Shown here piece after piece: positions 8,654 through 16,116 of a stretch of DNA of 45,175 nt. The stretch lies in the NCBI GenBank assembly GCA_002305265.1, contig DBQP01000001.1, positions 1-45,175 on the forward strand, in the 5' to 3' direction. This stretch comes from Prevotellaceae bacterium UBA1391 (GTDB lineage: Bacteria; Bacteroidota; Bacteroidia; Bacteroidales; Bacteroidaceae). Position numbers and translations under genes: made by a program. The first letter of the stretch is position 1. The number at the start of each line of letters is the position of its first letter. Under the pieces are notes generated by a model that was not told the origin of the DNA, did no database searches, and saw only the letters and a program-made list of their open reading frames with translations.

Positions 8654-8691
8654 CCGGCACGCAACACGTGCCGGCCGGCGGACATTCCGCC
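8654..8691. other. two back-to-back GC-rich hairpins
   Basis: CCGGCACG (8654-8661) pairs with CGTGCCGG (8667-8674) around a 5-nt loop. Immediately after it, GGCGGA (8677-8682) pairs with TCCGCC (8686-8691) around a 3-nt loop. They lie in the 265-nt spacer between the small Cys/His gene and the TonB-dependent receptor, without a T run. They could attenuate transcription or stabilise the upstream mRNA. Confidence 0.45.
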
Positions 8692-8825
8692 GCCCTGGGC
8701 AAAGCGAGCCTGAGCGCAGGACGCTCCTGTCCGCAGCTCCGGACCTCTACGGCCGACGACGCCCCCTGACGGCATTTCCGCAAGGGCGCCGGAAAGAAAC
8801 AACAACGTCAAATCAGCACACACAC

Positions 8826-10871
8826 ATGAATCATAGAATCTTACTTTCGCTTGCTCTTGCCTTCGCAGCAGGAGCGGCACAAGCCTATACGCTGCCGACC
8901 GACTCGGCAGCACACGCCACGCACCACGACAACGACTCGACGGGAATCGGCGGCGACGTGACCGACCTCAAGGAGGTGTCCATCATCCAGCATATCGGTT
9001 TCCGCCGCCACGCCGGCGCTGAGAACGCATTCACCATCGGGCAGAAGGAAATGTTCCGCGCGGCGTGCTGCAACCTCGGCGAGAGCTTCCAGACGAATCC
9101 CTCGGTAGACGTGGCCTACACCGACGCGGCGACGGGCGCCAAGCAAATCAAGCTGCTCGGCCTGTCGGGCACCTACGTGCAGATGCTGGCCGAAACGCTG
9201 CCGGCCTTCCGCGGCAGCGCCCTGCCCTATGCGCTGGGCTACGTGCCCGGCACATGGATGAAGGGCATCCAGGTGTCGAAAGGCACGGCCAGCGTGAAGA
9301 ACGGCTACGAGAGCGTGACGGGACAGATCAACATCGACTACCTCAAGCCTGAGGACGAGCCGCACGCACACTTCAACCTCTTCGGCGACACGAAGACCCG
9401 CGTGGAGTTCAACGCCGACGCCAACTTCCACCTCAACGACAAGCTCTCCACCGTGGTCATGGGACACTTCGACAAGACGTTCGAGGAGCACGACGAGAAC
9501 AACGACGGCTTCTACGACCGTCCACGCGCACGCCAGCTCAATCTCATGAACCGCTGGAAGTATGCCAGCGACGCCTACATCTTCCACGGAGGCGTGAGCA
9601 GCCTGCACGAGAAGCGACAAGGCGGACAGATGGAGCACGCCGGCATGGGGGCGGACGCGCATCCACGCTACCAGATCGACATCGAGGCCGACCGCATCGA
9701 CGCCTTCATGAAGCACGCCTTCGTGCTCAATCCGGAGAACGGAACCAACATCGCACTCATGACCAGCGGCGCCTTCCAAAGCCTGGACGCGCTCTACGGC
9801 CACAAGGCATACGGCGTCGACGAGCGGAATGCATACGCATCGCTCATGTTCGAGACGAACTTCCACAGCGTGCACAACCTCTCGACCGGACTCTCGCTGC
9901 AGCACGACTATCTCTCGCAGCGCCTGCGCCTGACGGAGGGACGCGTGCCGCTGGGACGCGAGAAAGAAACCGTGGCCGGCGCCTACGCGCAGTATACCTA
10001 CCAGCCCTCCACACACCTCACGGCCATGGCGGGCCTGCGCATCGACGACAGCAGCCTCTACGGCACCTTCCTGACGCCGCGTGCCCACCTGAAAGTGCAG
10101 CCCGCAGACTTCATCACGCTGCGCCTATCGGCAGGAAAGGGATTCCGCACGACACACGCACTGGCGCAGTACAACAACCTGCTGGCCAGCGGCCGACAGC
10201 TCGCCATCGACGACCATCTCGACCAGGAGGAGGCGTGGAACTACGGCGCATCTGCCAACTTCTACATCCCGCTCTTCGGCAAGACCTTGAAGCTGAACGC
10301 GGAATACAACTACACCGACTTCCGCCACCAGACCGTCGTCGACTACGACAGTGATCCGGAACGCATCCTCGTGACCAATCTGAACGGCGACTCACGGTCG
10401 CACGTCTTCCAGGTCGACGCCTCCTATCCGTTCTTCAAAGGCTTCAACCTGACCGCGGCATGGCGTTGGAACGACGTCAAGACCACCTACGGAGGCCGGC
10501 TGCGCGACCAGATCCTCACGTCCAAATACAAGGGGCTCATCACGGCCAGCTACGAGACGGATATGCGGAAATGGCAGTTCGACGTCACGCTGCAGCTCAA
10601 CGGCAGCGGACGCTTGCCCGACGGTTACCCAACAGGACTCTCCCACACCAGCGGCAACCGCTACAAAGCCTTCGAGCAGCTCTCGGCACAGGTGACCCGC
10701 GAGTTCCGCCACTTCTCAGTCTACGTGGGCGGCGAGAACCTCACCGGCGTGCGCCAGAAGCAGTCGATTCTCAACGCAGCCACACCGTGGACCTCGGCAT
10801 TTGAGCCTACACTCGTCTGGGGACCGGTGCACGGCGCCATGGCCTACGCGGGCATCCGCATCACGCTGTAG
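8826..10871 (+). CDS. TonB-dependent outer-membrane receptor, probable metal or metallophore uptake
   Basis: 681 residues. The signal peptide MNHRILLSLALAFAAGAAQA is followed by a His-rich linker (HATHHDND, about 31-38). The plug domain contains an unusual Cys pair (FRAACCNLGESFQTNPSVDV, Cys81-82) and the usual QIKLLGLSGTYVQM segment. The rest is a 22-strand-type barrel ending in an aromatic/hydrophobic strand (MAYAGIRITL). The family imports substrates across the outer membrane using TonB energy. The N-terminal carboxypeptidase-regulatory-like domain common in Bacteroidota receptors is absent. The flanking Cys/His protein and HMA-domain protein suggest a metal such as copper; that is inference. 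The small upstream gene ends 265 nt before. Confidence 0.9.
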   Translation: MNHRILLSLALAFAAGAAQAYTLPTDSAAHATHHDNDSTGIGGDVTDLKEVSIIQHIGFRRHAGAENAFTIGQKEMFRAACCNLGESFQTNPSVDVAYTDAATGAKQIKLLGLSGTYVQMLAETLPAFRGSALPYALGYVPGTWMKGIQVSKGTASVKNGYESVTGQINIDYLKPEDEPHAHFNLFGDTKTRVEFNADANFHLNDKLSTVVMGHFDKTFEEHDENNDGFYDRPRARQLNLMNRWKYASDAYIFHGGVSSLHEKRQGGQMEHAGMGADAHPRYQIDIEADRIDAFMKHAFVLNPENGTNIALMTSGAFQSLDALYGHKAYGVDERNAYASLMFETNFHSVHNLSTGLSLQHDYLSQRLRLTEGRVPLGREKETVAGAYAQYTYQPSTHLTAMAGLRIDDSSLYGTFLTPRAHLKVQPADFITLRLSAGKGFRTTHALAQYNNLLASGRQLAIDDHLDQEEAWNYGASANFYIPLFGKTLKLNAEYNYTDFRHQTVVDYDSDPERILVTNLNGDSRSHVFQVDASYPFFKGFNLTAAWRWNDVKTTYGGRLRDQILTSKYKGLITASYETDMRKWQFDVTLQLNGSGRLPDGYPTGLSHTSGNRYKAFEQLSAQVTREFRHFSVYVGGENLTGVRQKQSILNAATPWTSAFEPTLVWGPVHGAMAYAGIRITL

Positions 10872-10880
10872 CAGCGTAGC

Positions 10881-11100
10881 GTACGGGACGTGCGTTTGAA
10901 AAGCATGGGACGTGTTGAGAAGTAACATTGAACATGCATGTAAACAGCATGGGACGTGCGTAAAACCAGCATGGGATGCGCATGCAAGATGCACAAAAAG
11001 TGCGTATAAAACGCATAGGGCATGCGTGTAAACAGCATGGAACGTGCGAAAGAAAAGCATGGGACGTGCGTTTGAAAAACAAGTGGCAGGCAGTAGAAGA
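10881..11100. repeat. 22-nt tandem array between receptor and HMA genes
   Basis: Ten units with core GCATGGGACGTGCGT start at 10881, 10903, 10925, 10947, 10969, 10991, 11013, 11035, 11057 and 11079, all exactly 22 nt apart. Individual units differ at many positions (for example the 10925 unit and GCACAAAAAGTGCGT at 10991), but none changes length. The array begins 10 nt after the receptor stop codon and fills most of the spacer before the HMA gene, so it is probably transcribed. Confidence 0.85.
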
Positions 11101-11216
11101 AGGCTTGCGCTGCTGCAAATCGGTGCGTGAGGCGTAGGGACAAGACATTCCCGGTGCGCCCCGCATCCCACCAATCGCGTTCATCAACATTCTATCACCC
11201 TCTTAAAACAACCATC

Positions 11217-11564
11217 ATGACGAAATCTATGATTCTCACCCTCGCACTCGCCCTCTCGGCCAGTGCCACCTTCGCCAAGGATATCAAGACGCTCAAACTG
11301 ACGACGCAGCCTGTCATGCACTGCGAAAGCTGCGAGACGCGCATCAAAAGCAACATCCGCTTCGAGAAAGGCGTGAAGAACATCGAGACTGACATCCCGT
11401 CGCAGACGGTGACTGTCACCTACGACGCCGACAAGACAACGCCTGCCGCCATCATCGCCGGCTTCAAGAAAATCAACTATGACGCCGTCGAGAAAAAGGA
11501 CAACGGCGCTGCCAAAGCTGCGAAACCGGCTGACAGCCACCGTCCCAGCGCACCGAAGAAATAA
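11217..11564 (+). CDS. secreted heavy-metal-associated (HMA) domain protein
   Basis: 115 residues. The signal peptide MTKSMILTLALALSASATFA is followed by one HMA domain (about 24-90) with the metal-binding motif MHCESC (MxCxxC type) and the usual beta-alpha-beta-beta-alpha-beta pattern, then a Lys/Ala/Pro tail. The family binds Cu(I) or similar soft metals through the two Cys residues. I chose the ATG that directly starts the signal peptide over an upstream in-frame ATG that would add 30 unlike residues. It follows the TonB-dependent receptor and is probably a periplasmic chaperone or relay for the imported metal. Its stop codon lies inside the first unit of the following 22-nt array. Confidence 0.85.
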   Translation: MTKSMILTLALALSASATFAKDIKTLKLTTQPVMHCESCETRIKSNIRFEKGVKNIETDIPSQTVTVTYDADKTTPAAIIAGFKKINYDAVEKKDNGAAKAAKPADSHRPSAPKK

Positions 11565-11793
11565 GGTGCACACAACGCTGTGATGAGGCACGCGCAACGC
11601 TGTGATGAGACACGCGCAACGCTGTGATGAGACACGCGCAACGCTGTGATGAGACACGCGCAACGTTGTGATGAGACACGCGCAACGTTGTGATGAGGTA
11701 TGCGCGACTTAATAATCAGGTGCACGCAACGAAGAAATAAAATGCGCACACCGTAGAAACGACATGCACGCAGGGAGCAACCTCCCTGCGTGC
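11551..11793. repeat. 22-nt tandem array starting inside the HMA gene and copying its 3' end
   Basis: Units start at 11551, 11573, 11595, 11617, 11639, 11661, 11683, 11705, 11727, 11749 and 11771. The core CAACGCTGTGATGAG is nearly identical in the units from 11573 to 11683. The first unit (11551-11572) contains the last codons and stop of the HMA gene. The unit at 11727 is a near copy of it (CAACGAAGAAATAA versus CACCGAAGAAATAA). The last unit is part of a hairpin. Confidence 0.88.
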
Positions 11794-11802
11794 GTACGTT
11801 TT
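11766..11802 (+). terminator. Rho-independent-type terminator of the metal-uptake cluster
   Basis: Perfect 12-bp stem, GCACGCAGGGAG (11766-11777) with CTCCCTGCGTGC (11782-11793), and a CAAC tetraloop, followed by GTACGTTTTAT. It ends the 11551 array and lies 200 nt after the HMA stop. Confidence 0.75.
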
Positions 11803-11813
11803 ATCACCGATCT

Positions 11814-11967
11814 GCAGATATCCTAAGATCGAAGGACAGCCATCGTAAGACCGAAGTGCAGCCATCTCGTCAAGATAGCGCGAGATTCCTGCAAAGATAA
11901 CGCGAGATTCCTGTAAAGATAACGCGAGATTCCTGTAAAGATAGCGCGTGATTCCTGCAGGCGGACG
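11814..11967. repeat. 22-nt tandem array with drifting unit sequence
   Basis: Seven units start at 11814, 11836, 11858, 11880, 11902, 11924 and 11946. The middle units share GCGAGATTCCTGTAAAG. The sequence changes stepwise from GCAGATATCC to ACAGCCATCG to GCAGCCATCT to GCGAGATTCC to GCGTGATTCC, so neighbours are more alike than distant units, while the step stays 22 nt. From 11968 to 12130 I see no gene. Confidence 0.82.
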
Positions 11968-12132
11968 CCACGGGCTTTCTGCTGACAAGACGATCTGGGA
12001 TGCCGCGCATCGCTTTTTGATGAAGATTCCGAGGCACCCGAAAATTATTGGCTTGCCGCTTTCGCATTCGTCACGAGCCGCCGCTGATCCTCTGAGCCTT
12101 CTTTTGGGATAAGCTGCCGATTCGCCGAGAAC

Positions 12133-12176
12133 AAAAAACAAAAATAATGGAACTATTCATCGCGAACAGTTCCATT
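12133..12176 (-). terminator. Rho-independent terminator of the small-peptide transcript
   Basis: On the minus strand, AATGGAACT (12176-12168) pairs with AGTTCCATT (12154-12146), followed by a T-rich run (ATTTTTGTTTTTT). It closes the minus-strand unit that begins at the promoter near 12949, giving a transcript of about 0.8 kb. Confidence 0.75.
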
Positions 12177-12288
12177 ACCCATTTAGATCTAACTAAATAA
12201 CACCTAATTACCTAATCATTTGCGATGCCTGACTAAGACACTTCCTAATCGATGCGATCGCGAAAAATTATCACCTAACTAATATTAA

Positions 12289-12381
12289 CTAACCTTCTAA
12301 TGTATAAAATGCTTCCTTTTGCTTATCTGAACGGCACGACTGGCGTGCGCCCATAGGCAGTCGAAGCATCTGCCTTTTCAT
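12289..12381 (-). CDS. possible third small ORF of the peptide transcript
   Basis: 30 codons from ATG (12381-12379) to TAG (12291-12289), beginning MKRQMLRLPMGARQ and rich in Arg, Lys and Gln; not hydrophobic. It lies inside the same minus-strand transcript as the two tiny hydrophobic peptides, but it has only a weak purine stretch upstream and no other sign of coding. Listed because of its position; it may be chance. Confidence 0.2.
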   Translation of the reverse strand: MKRQMLRLPMGARQSCRSDKQKEAFYTLEG

Positions 12382-12420
12382 TTTCTCTGCGTGACCGGCT
12401 TGTTGCAGGCCGTTCTCTCT

Positions 12421-12464
12421 GAATTTATTTCAGCGTGAAACTGAATTTATTTCAGCGTGAACAC
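12421..12464. repeat. two-unit 22-nt tandem repeat covering the 3' end of a small peptide gene
   Basis: GAATTTATTTCAGCGTGAA occurs at 12421 and again at 12443, exactly 22 nt apart. The right-hand copy holds the last codons and stop (TAA, 12449-12447) of the 21-residue peptide gene; the left-hand copy is a downstream duplicate. Confidence 0.75.
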
Positions 12465-12512
12465 TGCAAGTGCCGGAATCAACAGCAGAACGGAAACTAA
12501 AACTACATACAT
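12447..12512 (-). CDS. tiny hydrophobic membrane peptide B (21 residues)
   Basis: ATG at 12512-12510, stop TAA at 12449-12447. The peptide begins MYVVLVSVLLLIPALAV and ends FTLK: one short transmembrane helix with a C-terminal Lys. The start is supported by a strong Shine-Dalgarno sequence (AAAGGAG, 6 nt before ATG), rare in this window and so informative. It follows peptide A by 174 nt on the same minus-strand transcript and precedes the terminator at 12176-12133. I do not recognise the family. Its size and character resemble small membrane subunits (KdpF/CydX-like) or hydrophobic type I toxins of the Ibs class; neither is established. Confidence 0.65.
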   Translation of the reverse strand: MYVVLVSVLLLIPALAVFTLK

Positions 12513-12686
12513 AGTCCGCTCCTTTCTTTGTTGGATAACCCTCTTTTAGCGTGCTGTGGGCAGCCTCGAAGGATTATCACTGTTTTCCTACAATCTTTTT
12601 TACCTTTACTTTTTCAGGCGAACATTTTCCGCCTGCTCAGCTAATTTCCTACTTTGAGGATTCTTTGTCTGGTGCTTGGTGGCGCC

Positions 12687-12743
12687 TTACTTAAGCGCTG
12701 CCAGTGCTACCACTGCTGAGAGAATTACCATGAGTGCGATCAT
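12687..12743 (-). CDS. tiny hydrophobic membrane peptide A (18 residues)
   Basis: ATG at 12743-12741, stop TAA at 12689-12687. The full peptide is MIALMVILSAVVALAALK, a single hydrophobic helix ending in Lys like peptide B. An ideal Shine-Dalgarno sequence (AAAGGAGG, 7 nt before the ATG) precedes it, in a genome where such sites are rare. It is the first ORF of a minus-strand transcript with a leader of about 200 nt. The leader contains a hairpin (AACAAAGC at 12843-12850 with GCTTTGTT at 12869-12876), which could regulate translation. Function unknown; a membrane-acting toxin-like peptide or a small subunit are the main alternatives. Confidence 0.68.
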   Translation of the reverse strand: MIALMVILSAVVALAALK

Positions 12744-12948
12744 AATGTAACCTCCTTTTTTTAATGCTCGCCGAAACGATGTCATTCCGTTGCCGGTCTC
12801 TACCGATCTTTGAGCGGGTTGTCCTTAAATCTTCTTACCTGTAACAAAGCTTCAACCTCTATAGGATTGCTTTGTTGTCATCCGGATTGATTGGCCTTGC
12901 GACCGTCCGACTTGTTTTTCGGATTCTGTCTCTTTCCTTTTGACGATG

Positions 12949-12978
12949 CAAAGTTACGCACTTGTTTTGTTTCCACAA
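12949..12978 (-). promoter_or_regulatory. promoter of the small-peptide transcript
   Basis: On the minus strand, a TTG -33 element at 12978-12976, a 19-nt spacer, and TAACTTTG at 12956-12949, matching the Bacteroidota consensus. Transcription would start near 12940 and run through peptides A and B. The 300 nt to its right (12979-13279) contain no gene that I can support. Confidence 0.7.
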
Positions 12979-13279
12979 TACATCCCACTACTTTTTTTGC
13001 ATTTCAGGCTCTATTTGTTGATGAAGGTCAACATTTGTGCTCGCACACACAACAAAATCGGTCCGCATCATCACACCCTTCAGGCTGAAGACGCTGCATA
13101 TTGAGGTGAAACCGAAAAATCTACGGAAGCAGCCATAACTTTCTATAAAATAGGGAAAAACAGCCTCTCTCAAGGGACGCAAAACAGGGCGAAAGTGCAG
13201 AAAAATTGCATAAAACCGGGCTTTGAAGGGCGCTGACAGCGCAGCTGCTCCAACCGGCCGGGATTTGTAAGTCATTCGG

Positions 13280-13714
13280 CTGACGCATGCACGCCATTAG
13301 AGCAACGTCTGCAGGCCATCTGAGTGACGCATACACGCGGCCGAAACGACGCAAGCAAGTAATGCTACCGAGACGCCTTCGGCCTACTTTGCGCTCTACC
13401 TTACAGGATTGTCGACGAATCCTAATATGATTGTCGACGAATCCTAATATGATTGTCGTCGCATTCTTATAGGATAGTCGGCGCATCCTACCGAGCCAAT
13501 ACGCGCTAAGGCAGAAGCAGAAGCGCTCTACCTAATATGATTGTCGTTGCATCCTTATAGGATTGTCGGTGCATTCTACCGAACCAATACGCGCAAAGGC
13601 AGAAGCAGAAGCGCTCTACCTAATATGATTGTCGGTGCATCCTTATAGGATTGTCGGTGCATTCTTATGGGATAGTCGGTGCATCCAGCTGAACCGATGC
13701 GCGCAGGTGCGTCC
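13280..13714. repeat. long 22-nt tandem array with an 88-nt higher-order repeat
   Basis: GATTGTCG or GATAGTCG words fall at 13407, 13429, 13451, 13473, 13539, 13561, 13627, 13649 and 13671, all separated by multiples of 22. The intervening segments starting CCAATACGCGC (13496 and 13584) are near copies 88 nt (4 x 22) apart. More degenerate units to the left (TGACGCAT at 13281 and 13325, 44 nt apart) show the array reaches back to about 13280. About 20 unit lengths in all, 3' of the minus-strand FAS1 gene. Confidence 0.87.
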
Positions 13715-13721
13715 TAACGCA

Positions 13722-13754
13722 CTCGCCGGCCATGCGTGTGGCATAGCCGGCGAG
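13722..13754. terminator. hairpin downstream of the FAS1 lipoprotein gene
   Basis: CTCGCCGGC (13722-13730) pairs with GCCGGCGAG (13746-13754), with further pairing possible in the loop. It lies 135 nt past the stop of the minus-strand gene ending at 13889. No clear T run on that strand, so only a possible terminator. Confidence 0.4.
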
Positions 13755-13888
13755 GAAAAGCGGTTGGTGCTGAGAGATGGATTCAGCAAGGAGCCTGATC
13801 GAATGGTCGGGGGGCCTGACGTGCGCCAAGGCTGCGCGCTGCAGGTAAGACCGAGGCGTCGCAGTGACGAGTGGGAGGCATCGCGCCA

Positions 13889-15973
13889 TCACCACTTGTC
13901 TTCCATCACGTCGGGGTTGTTGTAGACGCTGGCTGGGCAGAGCTCGATCATGTCGAACGAGATCTCGTTGTTCTCGGATTCCATCTTCTGCTCGATGCGG
14001 AGCCAGTGGTATTCCGAGCCGTTGGAGTGGATGACGCCGATGACCTTGCGCAGCGTGTCCCAGTTGCGGAAGCTGGTGTCGTCGGCAAAGGGAGCGGTGC
14101 CGCTCCAGGTGAATCCGGCGGAAGCGGGGCCTTTCATCCAGCCGCGGTCGTGGAGCTGCTTGTCGAAGGCTGCGATCTGCTCGGCGTCGCCGAGTTCGGA
14201 GTCGCTACGCCATCCCATGCTGGTCTTGCCGGGGCGCATGTCGTAGGGGATGCCCTGCGGCACGTCGTCGAGGTAGAACTGCACGATTCCGCGCGAGGAG
14301 AGTCCGGTGCAGGTGAGCATGCGCACTTCCCAGTCGCCGGCGGGAACGGGCGGAAGCTTGACGGCGACGTTGAAGCGTCCCTTGATGCCGACCTCATCGG
14401 CCTGGTAGCAGGCGAAGGATAGGTAGCGCGGGCGTACCCAGAGGAAGGTGCGCGAGTCGAACACGAAGCCGTCGGCTGCGCCGGGCTTGAAGCCGAGGCA
14501 TGTGGACTTGTTGTTGTGGTTCTGCGTGCCGTCGCCTTGTCCGTATTTTCCGCCTTCGACGTTGGAGCGGGTGTAGTGGCCGCGCGCGCCGGAGTTCATG
14601 AAGTCGGGCGAGAGCGAGGAGCAGTCGATGCGCAGGCGGTCGGAGAAGACGTATTCCTGGATGTTGCGCCCCGATGCGGGGTCGATGCCGTAGGAGAGGA
14701 CGTCGTCGATGTAGTGGTAGACGCCGTTGACGGAGGTCATGTCGCGTCCGGCCTCGCTGGCTGTGAGCACGCGTGCGCCGCGCTGGAAATATCCGCGTCG
14801 GTCGGCATGGCTCTGCACGCCGCGGCGGTTGATGTAGAGTCCGGCCTGCGAACCGCTTGGGAAGGAGCACTTGAGGATGGAGAAGGGCATCATCGTCTCG
14901 TAGAAGTCGGCGATGTCCACGCGTCGGCGGTCGAAGCAGTAGGATGCGAGGGAGGAGTTCGGTCCGTCGACGGCCGTCAGCGTGTAGTAGTTGCCCAGTC
15001 GCGGCAGGATGTGGTAGGAGATGAAGCGGTTGAGCGAGTTGCGGCGGTCGGTGGGGTCGGTGATGTCTCGGTCGGCCGGGTAGACGGGGTCGTACATGCG
15101 GGCGGCGAGCGCCTTGAGTCCCTCGATGTCGTGCACGTCGTATTTGTCGGCGAGCATCTTGTCTTGCGGCACGAAGGCCGTGTACTTGAAGTAGCGGTGC
15201 TCCATGAAGGCCACGTTGTCGTATTCGTTGCCCGTGTGTGTCACGAGTGCGTCGTTGGACCAGTCGATGGAGTCGGAGCCGACGCTGTAGGATTCGTCGA
15301 TGAAGCGGCGGAGCGAGTCTTCCATGCGGGTGAGGATGAGGGCCTGGGTGAAGAGTGTGATGGTGGAGTCTTCCTTGAGCACGTCGGGGAGCATGAAGCT
15401 GGAGGTGCCGATGACGGCATCAACCGTGTGCACGACGCCGTTCTCCACGGAGTCGTCGGCGTGCGTCATGCGTGCGGAGCGGTTGATGAGGATGGCGAGC
15501 CGCACTTCTCCGGGCACGCTCACGGTGTCGGAGTCGCAGGTGATGGTGAGCGGCCGCTCGAGCATGTTCATCTTCGGATAGGTGCCGTCGTTGAAGTCGG
15601 TGGTGAAGAAGGCCTGCTCGATGATGTGCGTGTAGGTGATGGTGTCGCACTGCTCCTGCGTGAGCTGCGAGACGTCGGTGAGCCCGTGGCCGTTGAGATA
15701 CTTCGTGATGGCGTCGTTGTTCGGAGCGAACACGGTGTAGGAGCCGTAGGTTCCGAGCAGGTCGAGCTTATGGGAACGCTCGAGGATGGCGGTGAAGAGC
15801 GAGTATTGCTCGCGGTTGCGCAGGAAGTCCGAGGCATACTCGTCGGTGGTCGTGAAGCGGTTCTCGTAGGAGGGGTCGTCGCTGCAGGCCGTGAACAGGC
15901 AGGAGAGCGACGCAACCGTCAGGACGACCGAGCAGATCGCCCGGACAGAACGGAATAGATGACAGAACTTCAT
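13889..15973 (-). CDS. fasciclin (FAS1) domain lipoprotein
   Basis: 694 residues from the ATG at 15973, which starts MKFCHLFRSVRAICSV and leads to the lipobox LFTAC followed by SDDPSY. An upstream in-frame ATG would add 13 residues before the signal peptide and is less likely. The first FAS1 repeat (about 50-190) has the typical FTAILERSHKLDLL, YTVFAPNNDAITKYL and GVVHTVDAVI segments. A second FAS1-like region follows (about 195-370). The C-terminal 300 residues (IQEYVFSDRLRID onward) form a further domain I do not recognise, ending NNPDVMEDKW. FAS1 domains mediate adhesion; the acidic residues after the lipid Cys suggest surface display. Its leader of about 350 nt contains the 22-nt array at 16117-16270. 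Confidence 0.85.
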   Translation of the reverse strand: MKFCHLFRSVRAICSVVLTVASLSCLFTACSDDPSYENRFTTTDEYASDFLRNREQYSLFTAILERSHKLDLLGTYGSYTVFAPNNDAITKYLNGHGLTDVSQLTQEQCDTITYTHIIEQAFFTTDFNDGTYPKMNMLERPLTITCDSDTVSVPGEVRLAILINRSARMTHADDSVENGVVHTVDAVIGTSSFMLPDVLKEDSTITLFTQALILTRMEDSLRRFIDESYSVGSDSIDWSNDALVTHTGNEYDNVAFMEHRYFKYTAFVPQDKMLADKYDVHDIEGLKALAARMYDPVYPADRDITDPTDRRNSLNRFISYHILPRLGNYYTLTAVDGPNSSLASYCFDRRRVDIADFYETMMPFSILKCSFPSGSQAGLYINRRGVQSHADRRGYFQRGARVLTASEAGRDMTSVNGVYHYIDDVLSYGIDPASGRNIQEYVFSDRLRIDCSSLSPDFMNSGARGHYTRSNVEGGKYGQGDGTQNHNNKSTCLGFKPGAADGFVFDSRTFLWVRPRYLSFACYQADEVGIKGRFNVAVKLPPVPAGDWEVRMLTCTGLSSRGIVQFYLDDVPQGIPYDMRPGKTSMGWRSDSELGDAEQIAAFDKQLHDRGWMKGPASAGFTWSGTAPFADDTSFRNWDTLRKVIGVIHSNGSEYHWLRIEQKMESENNEISFDMIELCPASVYNNPDVMEDKW

Positions 15974-16116
15974 GGCAGTAAGATATACGATAAAATGGAT
16001 TAGAATATTCACGGGTAATCAGGCGGCATGAGGCATGAATGGCGCTGTGCGGGCACAGTCGGAATCCTGAAGGGGCGCAGATGTCGCGCGCGCGTCGCGA
16101 TGCATCGAGTGAGGAC

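Noticed and set aside
10844..11190. Overlapping short minus-strand ORFs rich in HAFFTHV- or SHVP-like repeats
   Set aside because: They are translations of the 22-nt array, whose length is not a multiple of three, so the same repeat appears in all frames.
11573..11704. Possible CRISPR array from regularly repeated 22-nt units
   Set aside because: Units are contiguous with no spacers, differ from locus to locus, and no cas gene is in the window. This is a tandem array, not CRISPR.
11473..11749. Repeat-protein-like ORFs (SSQRCACLITALRV) on the minus strand
   Set aside because: Direct translation of the 22-nt repeats after the HMA gene; no start signals, and the frame cycles.
12988..13486. Minus-strand ORFs of 95 and 121 codons
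   Set aside because: No recognisable domain, no promoter or ribosome-binding site; they run into the 13280 array.
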